Source of the DNA: Zychaea mexicana
Lineage: Eukaryota; Mucoromycota; Mucoromycetes; Mucorales; Lichtheimiaceae
Assembly: GCF_025766255.1 (NCBI RefSeq)
Contig: NW_026516681.1
Coordinates: forward strand, 372,001-436,000
DNA: 64,000 nucleotides
Direction: 5' to 3'
In this document: positions 46,685-58,255 of the stretch, piece by piece
Position numbering within the stretch: the stretch's first letter is position 1
Layout of the letters: every line of letters starts with the position of its first letter
Made by a program: the position numbers and the translations under genes
Notes under the pieces: model-generated
The model's database searches: none
What the model was told of the DNA's origin: nothing
What the model saw: only the letters and a program-made list of their open reading frames with translations

Positions 46685-48291
46685 TTATAAAGACGAGCGG
46701 ATTTTATCCATCAATGCACTTACTTTGTATGATGTCCCTACTAGAAGATTGATAAGTAGTACTGTACCTTCATCTTCAACGTTCTGATTCACCAAACGAT
46801 CCATTCGTTCTTCCAGCGTCAACATCTCATGGATCCCGTCGTCTTCGTCATCTGGAATCACGAAAACTGTGTTCGTATCATCTTGATCATTGCTGACAGA
46901 TCTTAGGTACGAGTCAAGTTCGACGGTCAGTTCCTCCTCCTCCTGCAAAACAACAGCTTCTTCGGATTCAATTACTTCTGTAAGGGTTTCCACTGACATA
47001 AGGCCAGTATGTCGAAAACAATTTGAAATTGTTTCGGACGAGACACGGTCCCAGGCCATAATAGACCAGTCCAAGGCTTGTTTGAACTTAATGTTGTAAA
47101 GATCGTGAAGCTCGTTGTTGTTGTAGCCAATTGTTGCTCTGCGAAATAAGATGCTCCTAAAATAGATTTGGCCCAACAAGTTCTGCTTTCTTAACATCCA
47201 AATAAACCACTTTGTCTGCTTAAATCTCCTGTTGTTTACAATGTACCTATACTTTTTTTTGAACGAAGCAATGATTCCTGCATCAAGCGGTTGGTAGTGG
47301 GATGTGGTATTTGGAGGAAGCATGCACAACTCGATATTTTTTAACTGAATATCCAAGTTTTTATGCAAAGGTGCATTATCCATCAATAAGAGAGCTTTTT
47401 TGCCTTTATGTGCATGAAACACTGCCGAATCCAGCTTGCGCAAGATCTCTCTAAAAATCGACTTGTCATCCACGCTTTCGTATTGTTGTAATACTTGTAA
47501 CAGTCCTTGACTATTATGGTGTATTGAATCAGCTGTCGTTCTTTTTCATGTTTTACTAACATTAACTTACTCAGCTTTGATCCAAAATCTTTTCCTCCAG
47601 CAAAGCGTCCAATGAAGTAGGGGCCAAGTTTATGCGAGCCAGTTGCATTGGTGACAAGGACAACAGTTACACGACTTTTATCGACTTTTCGTCCGGCAAT
47701 AGGTTTGTTCGAAATCGTTCGACGTGGCACTTGCTTGTAAAAAAGTCCCGTTTCATCAATGTTATAGATGCATTCAGGTGGAAACTCGGCTATTTTGGCC
47801 TTGACTTCTTCGAGCTGCTTTTGGATCTTTTCATCGTCGATATCAACGGAGCCAGCCTCACCATGGATACCGTGTGATTCTAATCTGTGACGTTTCATGA
47901 ATCTGGTGACCCAGCCGTCAGAATACTGAAATCCTTCAGGAACAACAATGTTGAGGCGTCTTGCTTGAATTTTTGCTTGGAGAATGATGCTTTCCTTGTT
48001 GACTGGTTGCCCAACAGATGCCATATCCATGACGAATTCTGCAAGAACGTTTTCGACTTCTGGCAATGCTGGTACGCGTTTTCTTTTCATACTAAGCTCG
48101 GTTTCCGACATAGCGAGATACTTTACTTTTTCTCTAAGAATAAGCGAGATTGTCGATTGGACAGGTGGTTTCTCGAGTTTGAACTCATCCTTAGCCCATT
48201 GTGTTAAAGCACGTTGACCGACTTTAGGATTTTGCTGTTTGTATGTGCAAATAGCAAATTTTTGGCGGTCTGTAAGTGAATTGTTGCCCAT
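46685..48291 (-). pseudogene. pogo/Tigger-type transposase, copy 1 (one frameshift)
   Basis: About 530 codons in two overlapping frames. Upstream frame (48291 on): HTH of the CENP-B/pogo type (MGNNSLTDRQKFAICTYKQQ, QSTISLILREK), second DNA-binding half (GFQYSDGWVTRFMKRHRLES), first catalytic Asp in CIYNIDETGLFYKQVPRRT. Downstream frame: second Asp in KKALLLMDNAPLHKN, LPPNTTSHYQPLDAGIIASF with the third Asp, and an acidic C-terminus. The frames meet near 47460, where copy 1 lacks one base that copy 2 retains (ACAAG versus ACAAAG on the minus strand). All three catalytic Asp residues are intact; only the frame is broken. Confidence 0.9.
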
Positions 48292-48447
48292 AATATTGAA
48301 GTAAAAAGATAACGTAAAGAAGACAATGTTTTTTGCTGACAGATGACATCAGCTACTTTATTACTACAAGATGACAGGGTGCCTATACTTTCTTCTTGAA
48401 CCTTCCTTCCTTTTCTTAACGGAGTCCCAATTCCATAACTCGATATT

Positions 48448-48496
48448 TCGATAATTCGATCACTTACGGCTGTGACCAAAGTGATCGAATTATCGA
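48448..48496. repeat. Perfect 18-bp hairpin at transposon right end
   Basis: TCGATAATTCGATCACTT at 48448-48465 is repeated inverted at 48479-48496 with a 13-base loop. The outer arm overlaps the terminal inverted repeat, so this end could fold back on itself. Confidence 0.85.
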
Positions 48497-48798
48497 GCGG
48501 GCACTGTACAACATCATGATGAATGGCCATATTAACGAGAATATATCTGATAGGCGTCATTTGAAGGAATACAAGATTCGAAGTTTAATTGACAAAGACA
48601 TCAATCATCGGGCAAAAGCAGCGCACTATATCATTTAATATTTTCTGGTATAACGGTAGTGATAGATGATGAATTATGAAGAGTGTCTTGTGCAGTATCG
48701 GCCGCTACGACTTTCTGTATGCCGCGAATTTCATGCAAAAAGTAAACGAAAAGCAAGCGGCTGGATAAAATTTCCTAATTCACACTACTCTTTTTTTT

Positions 48799-51728
48799 AT
48801 GCGAATACCAAGTCGTGGCAACAGCAAGCACCGCCCACTAGTACCAGTACTACTTTTGCTGCTATCTTTAATAGCAACCAGCGTCAAAGCCTATGTGACT
48901 CACTTGAAGCTAGTTGTCTGCGACATACAATTTGCCTGTGCGCGTAATCCAGGGTACATGCGCATTCCTGTCGATCTCAATGCGGGTACTCTTTTGAAAA
49001 CCGTCTATCTCGACATTAAAGAAGACCCGGCTTCTGCTCCCATCACAGGCATTCAGGTTGTAAAGGCAGGAGATGAACCACCCGGTAACACTTGGACGCG
49101 TCTCGATGGCAACCTCAATGAGGGTGCACCGGTTGCTGACGACGATAATACCGACAATACGGCGTTGTTCTTGTACTATACCAAAGATCGAGCGACGAGT
49201 CATAATCCTATTACTTCAATGATTGTCAAAACAGGCTCGCATCCCGTTGTTTCTGCTGACTATGTTCGTGTACCCATGAACCTAAATCAAGGTGTAGGCG
49301 GTGAATCGATCTACCTATTTTATAGCCAAGCAGATAATAAAGGTATAAAAGAGCGAAATATTTTGCGTCTATGTGAGTGAATTAAAAGACAGTTTGATAG
49401 ATCCAATTACCGCCATATCGGCCAAAGCTTGTTTAACCGATGACTGTTACATGGATGTAAGGTGGATAGTTCCCATCTTAAAGTTTGTTTGTTGTGGTCG
49501 TGATTATTGAGAAGTGTTTAAAAATCAGGGATGGCATAGGGTGGAAAAAGACGTCAATGAAGGCGTGATCGTAGGCATGCGAGTCTATCTTTTCTATCAA
49601 CGTGTACGAGGCCAGCCACCTGTGACAGAGTAAGACACACACATATATTTTCATCTAAATTTCAAATCGATACCAAGACAAGGGCTTATAAGGCGCATTA
49701 ACAATCACTAACCTATTTTCACAGTGTTGCGGTTATACTGAACGACCAAAGCACCCCAGAAGGATACCAAAAAGTGGATGTTGATCTAAACCAACTTACT
49801 ATACGTGGTGCATCAATTCATCTATGGTATCAAGTCAAGGAACAGCCAACGGATGATGAGTATAAAAACGCCATTCAGGAGTTGGCAATCGAGTACGGGC
49901 ACCCTTCTGTCGTCCCTTTTGGTTGGACTAGGGTGCAGGCGGATTTGAATAGCGATGGGGATGGTAAAGGTAGCTTTGGAGAGCCTACCTTTTTATTTTA
50001 CCGTCGAGGTTTTCCAGGTATATACGTCTATAAGATTATTTATCCGATCGGACCTAGATACTAAATGATCTATATATAACCTACCATACACATATACTAG
50101 AGCTTCCAAAGATACAACCTCTTGGATTTGATGATGTTGGATCATTTAAAATCCTCCAACTGGCCGATTTGCATTTCACGAACGAAGAAGGAAAATGTCG
50201 TGATGTTCCTAACGACGTATGTAAAATACATATAGTGGGCCAAAGAAGAGAAACTCCGTGTATAAAACTGATGCGCACAGTGTACATGTATATATTTACA
50301 TATGTGCTTTGTTACATGATGCATAGATGGTTTGCAAGGGTGATAGTACGACCATAGAGGGAATTGAGGGACTGTTAGATTTGGAACGCCCTGACCTCGT
50401 TGTGTTTTCGGGTGACAATATTGATGGCGAAGGTATATACCCTGTTCTTGTTACTATGTGGGATGATACCCTGCATTTATACTGATCTCCTTGAAATAAT
50501 AGGCGTCAGCGATGCTCGTGCAGCAACATTCAAATTCGCAGACCCTGTTATCCAAAGAAAGATTCCATGGGTAAGGAAGAAGGGGCCTTCGAAAGTTTGG
50601 TGTATCATGGATAATTCATGCTTTATGAACAACATATTTGAAAAACGTATGCTGTTTAAAATAGGCGGCTATTTTTGGAAATCACGATGACGAGAATGAC
50701 TTGAGCAGAGAAGAGCTAATGACGACCATGTTACAAATGCCGTATTCACTTACGCAACGCGGTCCACTGCATGTCTCAGGGGTTGGCAATTATGTGCTCA
50801 AAGTACTATCCAACAAGACGCAGGAAGGGTAAGTAGAATAGTATAATGTATCGTGCTAGCGTTCCTTCATCAGAAATATTAAATATGTAGTATCATATAT
50901 GCATATAGAGAGCACAAATTTTCAATCTATTTTTTGGATTCGGGCGCTTATACAGATGATACCAAGAAGGACTACGATTGTATTAAACCAGACCAGCTCG
51001 ATTGGTTAAAAGATACATCAGCTTCGTTTGCCAGAAATACTACTGATTTTGGATCCCAAAAACCGAACGCCATGGCATATTTCCATATTCCAATCTGGTC
51101 AGTTGATATGTTCTATTGTTTTTGTTTCTGCCTCTGACTATCATCTAACATTCAATTGGAATTATTGAAAACGTCGGTATCACATGATGACAGGGAGTAT
51201 AATGAAGTGGAGGGCGAACCAAACCCAAGACTAGGCGATAAACGAGAATCGGTAAGCAGTCCAAGAGATGGTGCTGCCAAAATCCTTGATGCTATAAAAG
51301 AAGGTAAAAATAAAGAGACGTGCTATCATAATATGCTTGCAACTTGGAACCTTTTGCCTCCACAGAAGACGATCAGTTACGTTTACTTATCAATTGTATA
51401 TATTGCAGCTGGTGATATCAAGGTGACAGGATGGTAAAAGAAAACATATACCCTATCTTGCGGAACGCTTGGAGTTATATACTAACACAATAAGGTTACA
51501 TATGTATTTAGTGGACATGACCATGTAAACGATTACTGCTTGGATCGGAATGGTGTGTTCCTCTGTTACGGTGGAGGGTTGGGTGTTGGCGGATACGGCG
51601 CTGGTCATCTCGGCTGGCCCCGACGTGCCAGAGTCTGGGAAATTGCTTATTGGGGAGATTCTATCCGGACATGGAAGCGACTGCATGACGACCAGTTGAC
51701 AATGATCGATTTTCAGACATTATTATAA
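48799..51728 (+). CDS. DCR2-like calcineurin-type phosphoesterase
   Basis: Probable secretory-pathway or membrane-anchored metallophosphatase related to yeast DCR2, which promotes cell-cycle start and counters Ire1 signalling. Twelve exons join in phase: 48799-49342, 49401-49456, 49529-49629, 49725-50017, 50101-50216, 50327-50432, 50503-50570, 50665-50828, 50909-51097, 51194-51303, 51409-51422 and 51495-51728, giving 664 residues. An N-terminal hydrophobic segment (PLVPVLLLLLSLIATSVKA) is a signal or anchor. Three beta-rich repeats precede the enzyme (e.g. YMRIPVDLNAGT, YVRVPMNLNQG, YQKVDVDLNQL). Phosphoesterase metal motifs: LQLADLHF, VVFSGDNIDG, IFGNHDDE, FHIPIW and SGHDHVNDYC. Exon 11 is a 14-base microexon. 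Confidence 0.9.
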
Positions 51729-51984
51729 AACCTACATATACCACCAATTGCATCCACCAACGGCAAACTGTGTATTATTACATATTTCAAGCTGAAAATA
51801 AATGGTTTTATTTGCGATTATGGAAGAAACTGTAGTTTTGCAGGTCTGCACTGGAGTGCCTTCGTATTGCGCACAAGAACAACCGTTTTTATTTCTCTCT
51901 GTCGACTAGAAATGATAAAATGCACCGTGTTAAATTAATGTCACACAAAAACCAGCTTAGCAACAACAACAACAAAAAGCTTAA

Positions 51985-54900
51985 TTACCTATTATCTAGC
52001 TCTTGCAGCCGACGCATGCCACGTGCAGTGCAGGCACCCAAACCAGATCCGCAACCTGCATGAAAAGAGAAATTTGCCGTGGTGAGGTACCCGATGAGAT
52101 CGTCTGGGGGAGGGAACTTTAGCTTCTCCTAATAGTAGAGAGTTAATCGTTATTGCATACAAAAACACAATACTATCATCTGTTCCCATGTCACAACAGT
52201 GTAATGCTCACCTTTTCATCCACTGCCATCGCGGCAGCTTCCTCATCATCTTCTAAGCTTTCCAGCAGTTTCTTCTTATTCTTTAGACCAGGTTCTCTGT
52301 TACGGATATAACTTGTTTGCGTCTCGTATTCGGCATCATCAGTGATAAGATAAATCATGGCATTCGCTTCGGGTCGTCCACGATCAAAAAATTCTAAGCG
52401 CACTTGTATCAAAGCTGCATCAAACGGCAGAGTTGCAATGGGCTTCAACCCACGTTTCGTATACAGTTCTGCAAGATATGCCAGGAGCGCCGACTGTGCT
52501 TCATCGTCTGTTTTAGCGGATAGTACGACGGACACGGCCTTGTGTCCATGCAGCAAATAAAAGTCTGGTCCCGGCTTTGTTTCGTCCCCACCACTAGTAT
52601 CATCTGTGAGCATTGCGACTGTTTTAGTGGTTGCGCTGACGAGCGTCAGAGTATCAAAAGCAGCATCAAATGGCCGTTCCACGCCTAACTTGGCATAGTT
52701 GAGACGTTTTGCCGGAGGTCGTCGCAGCCATGCGCTCTCTGCTTCATGTTTTGCCATGTTGCGCGCATCTTCACACGCACGCGAGCCAAGATAATCGTAA
52801 GGGTAGCATGGTACTCCACTTTCGAAATAGAGTGCATGCAAATCCTCATAACCGGCTACACGTGCTCCAGCAAACATAAACGATTTCCAAAACGGCATAG
52901 CGCAACCCTTTGGCAAAAACAATGTCCATCCTTCCAATAGCTCGGTTTTGCATGTGTCTTGCTCGCCGCGGCGTTTATTCCTACTGTGACCTTGTCCTTG
53001 ACTGCGTTGAACAAGCAAGACAGGGATTTGAACATCGCCGTCGTTAGGTTTGAACTCGAGTTTTGTTCCGGGCAGAAGATTCTGCAAAAGAAAAAAAAAA
53101 CATGACTTAAGCTTTCCGTGGCCTCACTTAATAGTTTATGTTTATTTTCTTACCTCTTCTCGCCGTTTTGCCAGTGCATGTTCCGAGGGCAAACTTTCGA
53201 GAAGCTTTTTGCGAATGTTCTCATCCCAGATATCCGAATAAGCGATGTCTTCAGGCCATTGAGCAAACAATTCTGTGAGCCGGCTATCAGCCTCCGGAGG
53301 TACTTGGTTTGTCCGCTCATGAACCTTTTGTGCAAAACTATGATGAAGAAACGTCAGATCCAAATAATTTTCGTTTTCTTCCGTATCTATAACAACTACA
53401 AAGAGAAAGCTTACGCTAAGCGAGGATCTTGGACAGTAAGTCCGATGACTGATCCTGGGGGTATTGAGCTTGCCGAACGCAAATGGTACAAGTCCCGCCA
53501 GACTTTGCTACTTTTATACGTTGAGGAAGCATCCTTGTCAACCTGATTGCTCTCTTCCACTGGTTTAACGATGGCCTGTAAAAGAGCCGTCGTCCGAGCA
53601 CCGGATAGATCAAAACGAATGAACTCGTCTCGAAGGTCGTTAACACGTACAGCATCTTTACAATATGAGATTTTTGAAGAGTTAGCAAATCTGTTTCGAG
53701 TTCACATACATATAGCCTTCCTTGTTTTAAATACCTAATTTTGTTTGTTCGCGAGCATGTTTCAACTGCTTTAGGACACACTCAAAGGCTGAAGGATGAA
53801 TCCATAGCCACAACGTATGGACATTTTCACCTTCACTTTTGCATTGCATTGTTGGCTTCCATAAAAATGAGACTGGGCAGATTGGGTTGGATGGACAGTT
53901 CATATATTCATATATGTGTGTATGACCGATCCGGTTTCCTTTGATAAATCTATTTATTGAAGAGGGAGAAGAAATTCAACAATGAGGATGCTAGGAAGAC
54001 TAAACCGTTAAAAGATAGGAAATATGAACATGCATTTTACAGTACCTTTCGCTTCCAACAGATGGAAGAGTGACATCTGTCACTGTGTTCACGATATAGA
54101 CGATATCCTCCTGCTTGCCAACTAGTTCAAGACATCCCACGTATGACGCATCATGAATGATAGACGTATGCTGAAATGCTCGATACAAGGATCTTGCTGA
54201 TTTGACATTTGGACGAGCAGCCTGTAATAACAGTCAGCCAGATAACACACTACTTCCAATTGCCAACAGTAAATCAAGATGCAATTAACTTACCAAGCGA
54301 TATCCCCAGATGTTATTCATATGCATCCGCTTCGTGTGATATATGTGCGTTTCCATCCACTTGTTTTCCTCTGTTATTATCCATCACAATGGAAATCAGC
54401 ATGTTGATAGATATCAATCAAACATCCACATTATCATTTCCATACTTTGCCGTCTAAGATACTCGCGGGACACGACATCATCCTTGTTTTGACGTTTTCC
54501 TCGTCGAGTTTTCCTTTTTGTAGGAGGACTATTTTCCATCTACGGATACATATGCAGTTTTGCAAGACATTCATCAGCAAAAACAAATCTTGTATACAGA
54601 GCAGACACATGCGTGCTATCCCTTTGTATGTGTAGATGTACCTCACGTGCTGCTCTAGCTCGTAAATGAGCCGGAAGACGTGTAAGCTTGTGACTAGCTG
54701 CACGTCGTCGCATATCACGCGGCAACGCTTGGAATGTAAGGGTATTTAATGCGTTTCTATTGCGTATATGGTATATCTGAAAGTGAGTTTTTTTTAAAAC
54801 GAGACTATACCCGATAACGCATAAACCTTTCTGAAAACATACCCTGCATTTCTGATAGCTGTCTGCATGGCATTGATCTCTTGTAAACGCGCTGCTGTAA

Positions 54901-55229
54901 ATTCATCGGCACGGATCGCACCTGCAACTCGTGGAGCATCTTTTGCTACACATTTAATATATGTTTCCACAATTGAGTATAAGCGATGTTCCCAAATATT
55001 TGTGCTCATGTTCACGATTGAACCTTACCCAACGTGTTTATGAATTCCTTTGGCGTGCCGATTTTTCGTGCATTACTGTTCTTTGCTAATATCGCGATTG
55101 TGGCCTGTTAAATGTTACTGCCAATAGTGCCAGTATTTTAATTCCTCAAGAAAAAACAATACCTCGTCGTTTTTGACGGCCGGTTAAATTGGACTGATCT
55201 GGTGCAGATCGCTTTTCTGGGGTTGACAT
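51985..55229 (-). CDS. POP1: RNase P/MRP subunit POP1
   Basis: Largest protein of the nuclear RNase P and RNase MRP ribonucleoproteins, needed for tRNA 5' and rRNA processing. About twelve exons on the minus strand, from MSTPEKRSAPDQSNLTGRQK (55229) to the stop at 51985; I followed phase at most junctions. N-terminal POP1 motifs: AARLQEINAMQTAIRNAG, FQALPRDMRRRAASHKLTRL, YLRRQ, then KWMETHIYHTKRMHMNNIWG. Middle: LYRAFQHTSIIHDASYVGCL, IHPSAFECVLKQLKHAREQ, RFDLSGARTTALLQAIV, PPGSVIGLTVQDPRLA. POPLD domain: EGWTLFLPKGCAMPFWKSFM then FAGARVAG and PCYPYDYLGS. C-terminus: PPPDDLIGYLTTANFSFHAG, then CGSGLGACTARGM. It diverges from ALG5. Confidence 0.93.
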
Positions 55230-55471
55230 TACTTTCTTTTCCAAAAGAAAAAACAAAAGCTTTTGCGGAAGGTGATACTAGAACCTTGTGTAACTAACTC
55301 CGTTGCGGGAAAGGTTATTTTTAAAGCTGCTGCAATGCTGGCACCAGCGATTGGATGCCTAAACAAGGAGAATTCACGCACATTTAACTTCCTTTCATTC
55401 TGATACCACTCACTCTTTTTCTTATATCTGTAACTAGATCAACTGTCGTTCTCGCCTTCCTTTATATATCC

Positions 55472-56748
55472 ATGTCAGTGTTCGTCCTCGTCTTCGCCGC
55501 ACTGGCTATCCTCGCTACCTCGGTTAGTTTTCTTTTTCTCGTATCAGCAAAACGAAACGTTACTCGGATTTATTTGGTCACTGCTTTCTGTTAACACGCG
55601 TTGATTGGCCTGTGGTTCTTATTCTTCTTACTTTATGTAACAGCTACTCAGCTTCCTTCTCGTCTTTTCGCCGAAACCTCGAAAAGCAACTGAAAATGAA
55701 AAGTTCTACAGAGATGCCAAAAGCAATGAACGAAAAAAGATGCCGACAGTCTTTGACACGCCTAGCGTAACACTTTCTTGCATTGTTCCTGCCTTTGATG
55801 AAAGCAAGCGATTGCCCACCATGTTAACCGAGACCACCGAGTTTTTACAAAAGCGAAAATTGCAAGACAAGAACTTTTCGTATGAAATACTGATTGTGGA
55901 CGATGGCAGCCGAGATCGTACTGTTCAAGTAGCCCTGAACTTTGCTAGAGAGCATCAGGACGTGGATATTCGTGTGCTCGCACTAGAAAAAAACAGAGGC
56001 AAGGGCGGTGCGGTAACTCAGGTAACGTAACAGCCAACGAACAGAGAAAGAACTGATTGCGCGTGCGTGTATGTCTGCCAGCTAATGCGACTCAACTGTG
56101 TGCATGCTTTCTTACAGGGCATGCTGGGTGCACGAGGCGAAAGGTGCTTGATGGTCGATGCGGATGGTGCTACACGATTCGCGGATTTGGAAAAACTCGA
56201 AGGTGCTCTGGATAAAGTATCAAAGGACGGATATGGAGTAGCTGTTGGATCCAGATCGCATTTGGTATCTACGGAGGCGGTTGTCAAGGTAACCATTTTG
56301 TTTGGATTAAATTTCTTGCAATATTGTGCCGTACATTAGAGAAACCGGATACGTTATCTAAGCTTCTTTTATGTTGATTATATAGCGCTCGTTTGTCCGA
56401 AACTTTTTAATGCGATGCTTTCACAGCATGGTCTACTTACTCGGCATTCGAGGCATCGAGGATACCCAGTGCGGCTTCAAATTATTTACCCGCAAGTCCG
56501 CCCAGCTCATATTCCCCAATATGCACGTGGAGCGATGGATTTTTGACATTGAGTGCTTGATGATTGCTCAGCTGTCCAAACGGATACCCATCCAGGAAGT
56601 CCAGGTGAACTGGCATGAAATTGACGGAAGCAAAATCAACCTCATGATGGATTCAGTTCAGATGGCACGTGATCTATTATTGATACGTTTAAATTATGTA
56701 TTAGGCTTATGGGCTGTGGATGCAAATAAAGCAATCAAGAGCCAATAA
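55472..56748 (+). CDS. ALG5: Dolichyl-phosphate beta-glucosyltransferase
   Basis: ER-membrane enzyme making Dol-P-Glc, the glucose donor for N-glycan precursor completion. Exons 55472-55522, 55644-56021, 56118-56288 and 56386-56748 join in phase, giving 320 residues, the usual ALG5 size. An N-terminal membrane anchor (MSVFVLVFAALAILATS, then LLSFLLVF) is split by intron 1. GT2-family motifs: LSCIVPAFDESKRLPTML, EILIVDDGSRDRTVQVAL, ALEKNRGKGGAV, the DxD in CLMVDADGATRFADLEKLE, and GIRGIEDTQCGFKLFTRKSA, ERWIFDIECL, VNWHEIDGSKI. Its start is about 240 bases from the POP1 start, implying a bidirectional promoter. Confidence 0.95.
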
Positions 56749-58255
56749 GTGCTCAGTCATGGTAAGATGCTGTGCATTTTACTATTCTTACACTTATATA
56801 TAAACAGAGACCTGTTTACTCTATGCTATGGTATATTGAAATGGATTGGTGATGGAGGATGCACACTTGCCGCTCTTTGAAGAGGCACTATATATTGAAT
56901 GTTGTCCCTTGAAATCCTGCAAGATTCCTAGTGACTCCTATTAAAGGCTCATCCATATCTTTAGGGGTAATAGCTATTTTGTGTCGTTTCGATGTTGTGG
57001 TATGAGTTTATTCAAAACTCTTTAGAAATGGCACGAGTGACAAACACAACCATCACCGAACAGGTCAAAAGTTAAGCTGCCAGAATCACTTTGACAGAGG
57101 ATGCGTGGTCATAAGTGTCAATAGCCTGCGTTTATCAACAGCTGATGCAAATGCGAAAAAAATGGATAAATCGACTAGATGAGACATGAAGAACAAGAGA
57201 TGGAATTTGGGATATATAGGAAGAAAGAAGACAGAGATATTTCATATCAAAAAAAGAAAACCTCTAAAATCGACGTTAGTCACACCATCTTAGAGAGTAG
57301 AAAGTCAATTATAGAGACGAACAAGATATCTATATTAGCTACTGCTTGAAAATTGAGCAAATATACAGAAGCCATGTACATCAACAGCTGCGCCGAAACT
57401 AAAACAAAATAATACGCCTTAGCGTCGATATCTTACACACCATAGGAATAGCATCCGATCCACATGCTGTTGTATCATAGTGCGAACAACTATTTGCGCA
57501 TTATCATTAGTAAAGAGCCAACGACCACAGATGTAAGACGGGCACTTTAAAAGATCTGCTAGTGTATGTATCATTTTCGTTCCTATAACAAGAACTGGGC
57601 GGCTACCTCGCCAAACGGCCGAGAAGATAAAGGTATAATTATCCATAGAAAGTAAGAGGATTATGGTTTGGTGATGTCCACCCTAGCAACTCAAATTTAC
57701 ATAGGAACAACGCCACCATGAGGAGATGCTACAAAATTAGAGCGATACGATGGTGAAAGCCAGGCAGCAGTTCCAGGTCATCCAAAATGTTCAACGACTC
57801 AAAATAAAGCTGCACAAAAAATAGTCAGCTTGCGAACATGCGGATTAGCAGTATTTGTATGTGATATGTATATTATGAACGAGAGAACGAAGGCTTAACG
57901 TTTTCATGTTAAGATGAAGAAACTTTGGCGCCATTGGCTGAGCTTCTTTTAATTCTGTGCGTGTGTGGGGCGCATTGATTTCTTCTTTCTTTCACTCTCT
58001 GTCGCGCAAGAAAAAACGTTACTTTCTTTTTTTTTCTCTATCCTTTTTGTCAAGGTACGATCTTATTTCCTACATTACTGTTGATGTTGTTGTTGCTGCG
58101 CTACATGCTGTAATGTATCTCTCTTTGCAGTTATAATACTCTAGTTTATCATTGTCCTTTTTTCAAGTGGATTTACTCATTGTCAAAACCTTTTTATTAC
58201 TCTTGCATAATGGCGCTTTTTCCCTTTCATTTAGATCGAAAAGGAATTCGGCAAG
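56749..58255. other. Intergenic, FCP1 upstream
   Basis: About 1.5 kb. The short minus-strand frame at 57646-57419 has no recognisable domain. T-rich sequence from 57950 is the likely FCP1 promoter; a 5' UTR intron may end at 58234 (TTTCATTTAG). Confidence 0.45.

Larger units (their letters stand above)
46180..48506 (-). mobile_element. pogo/Tigger-like transposon, copy 1
   Basis: Complete element of 2,327 bp. The ends are inverted repeats CAGTGCCCGCTCGATAATTC and its complement, flanked by TA on both sides (46178-46179 and 48507-48508), the target duplication expected of Tc1/mariner-pogo elements. Inside the ends are further TCGATAATTCGA and ACTCGATA units. It carries one minus-strand transposase gene with a one-base frame break. 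A second, nearly identical copy begins at 62028. Confidence 0.93.
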
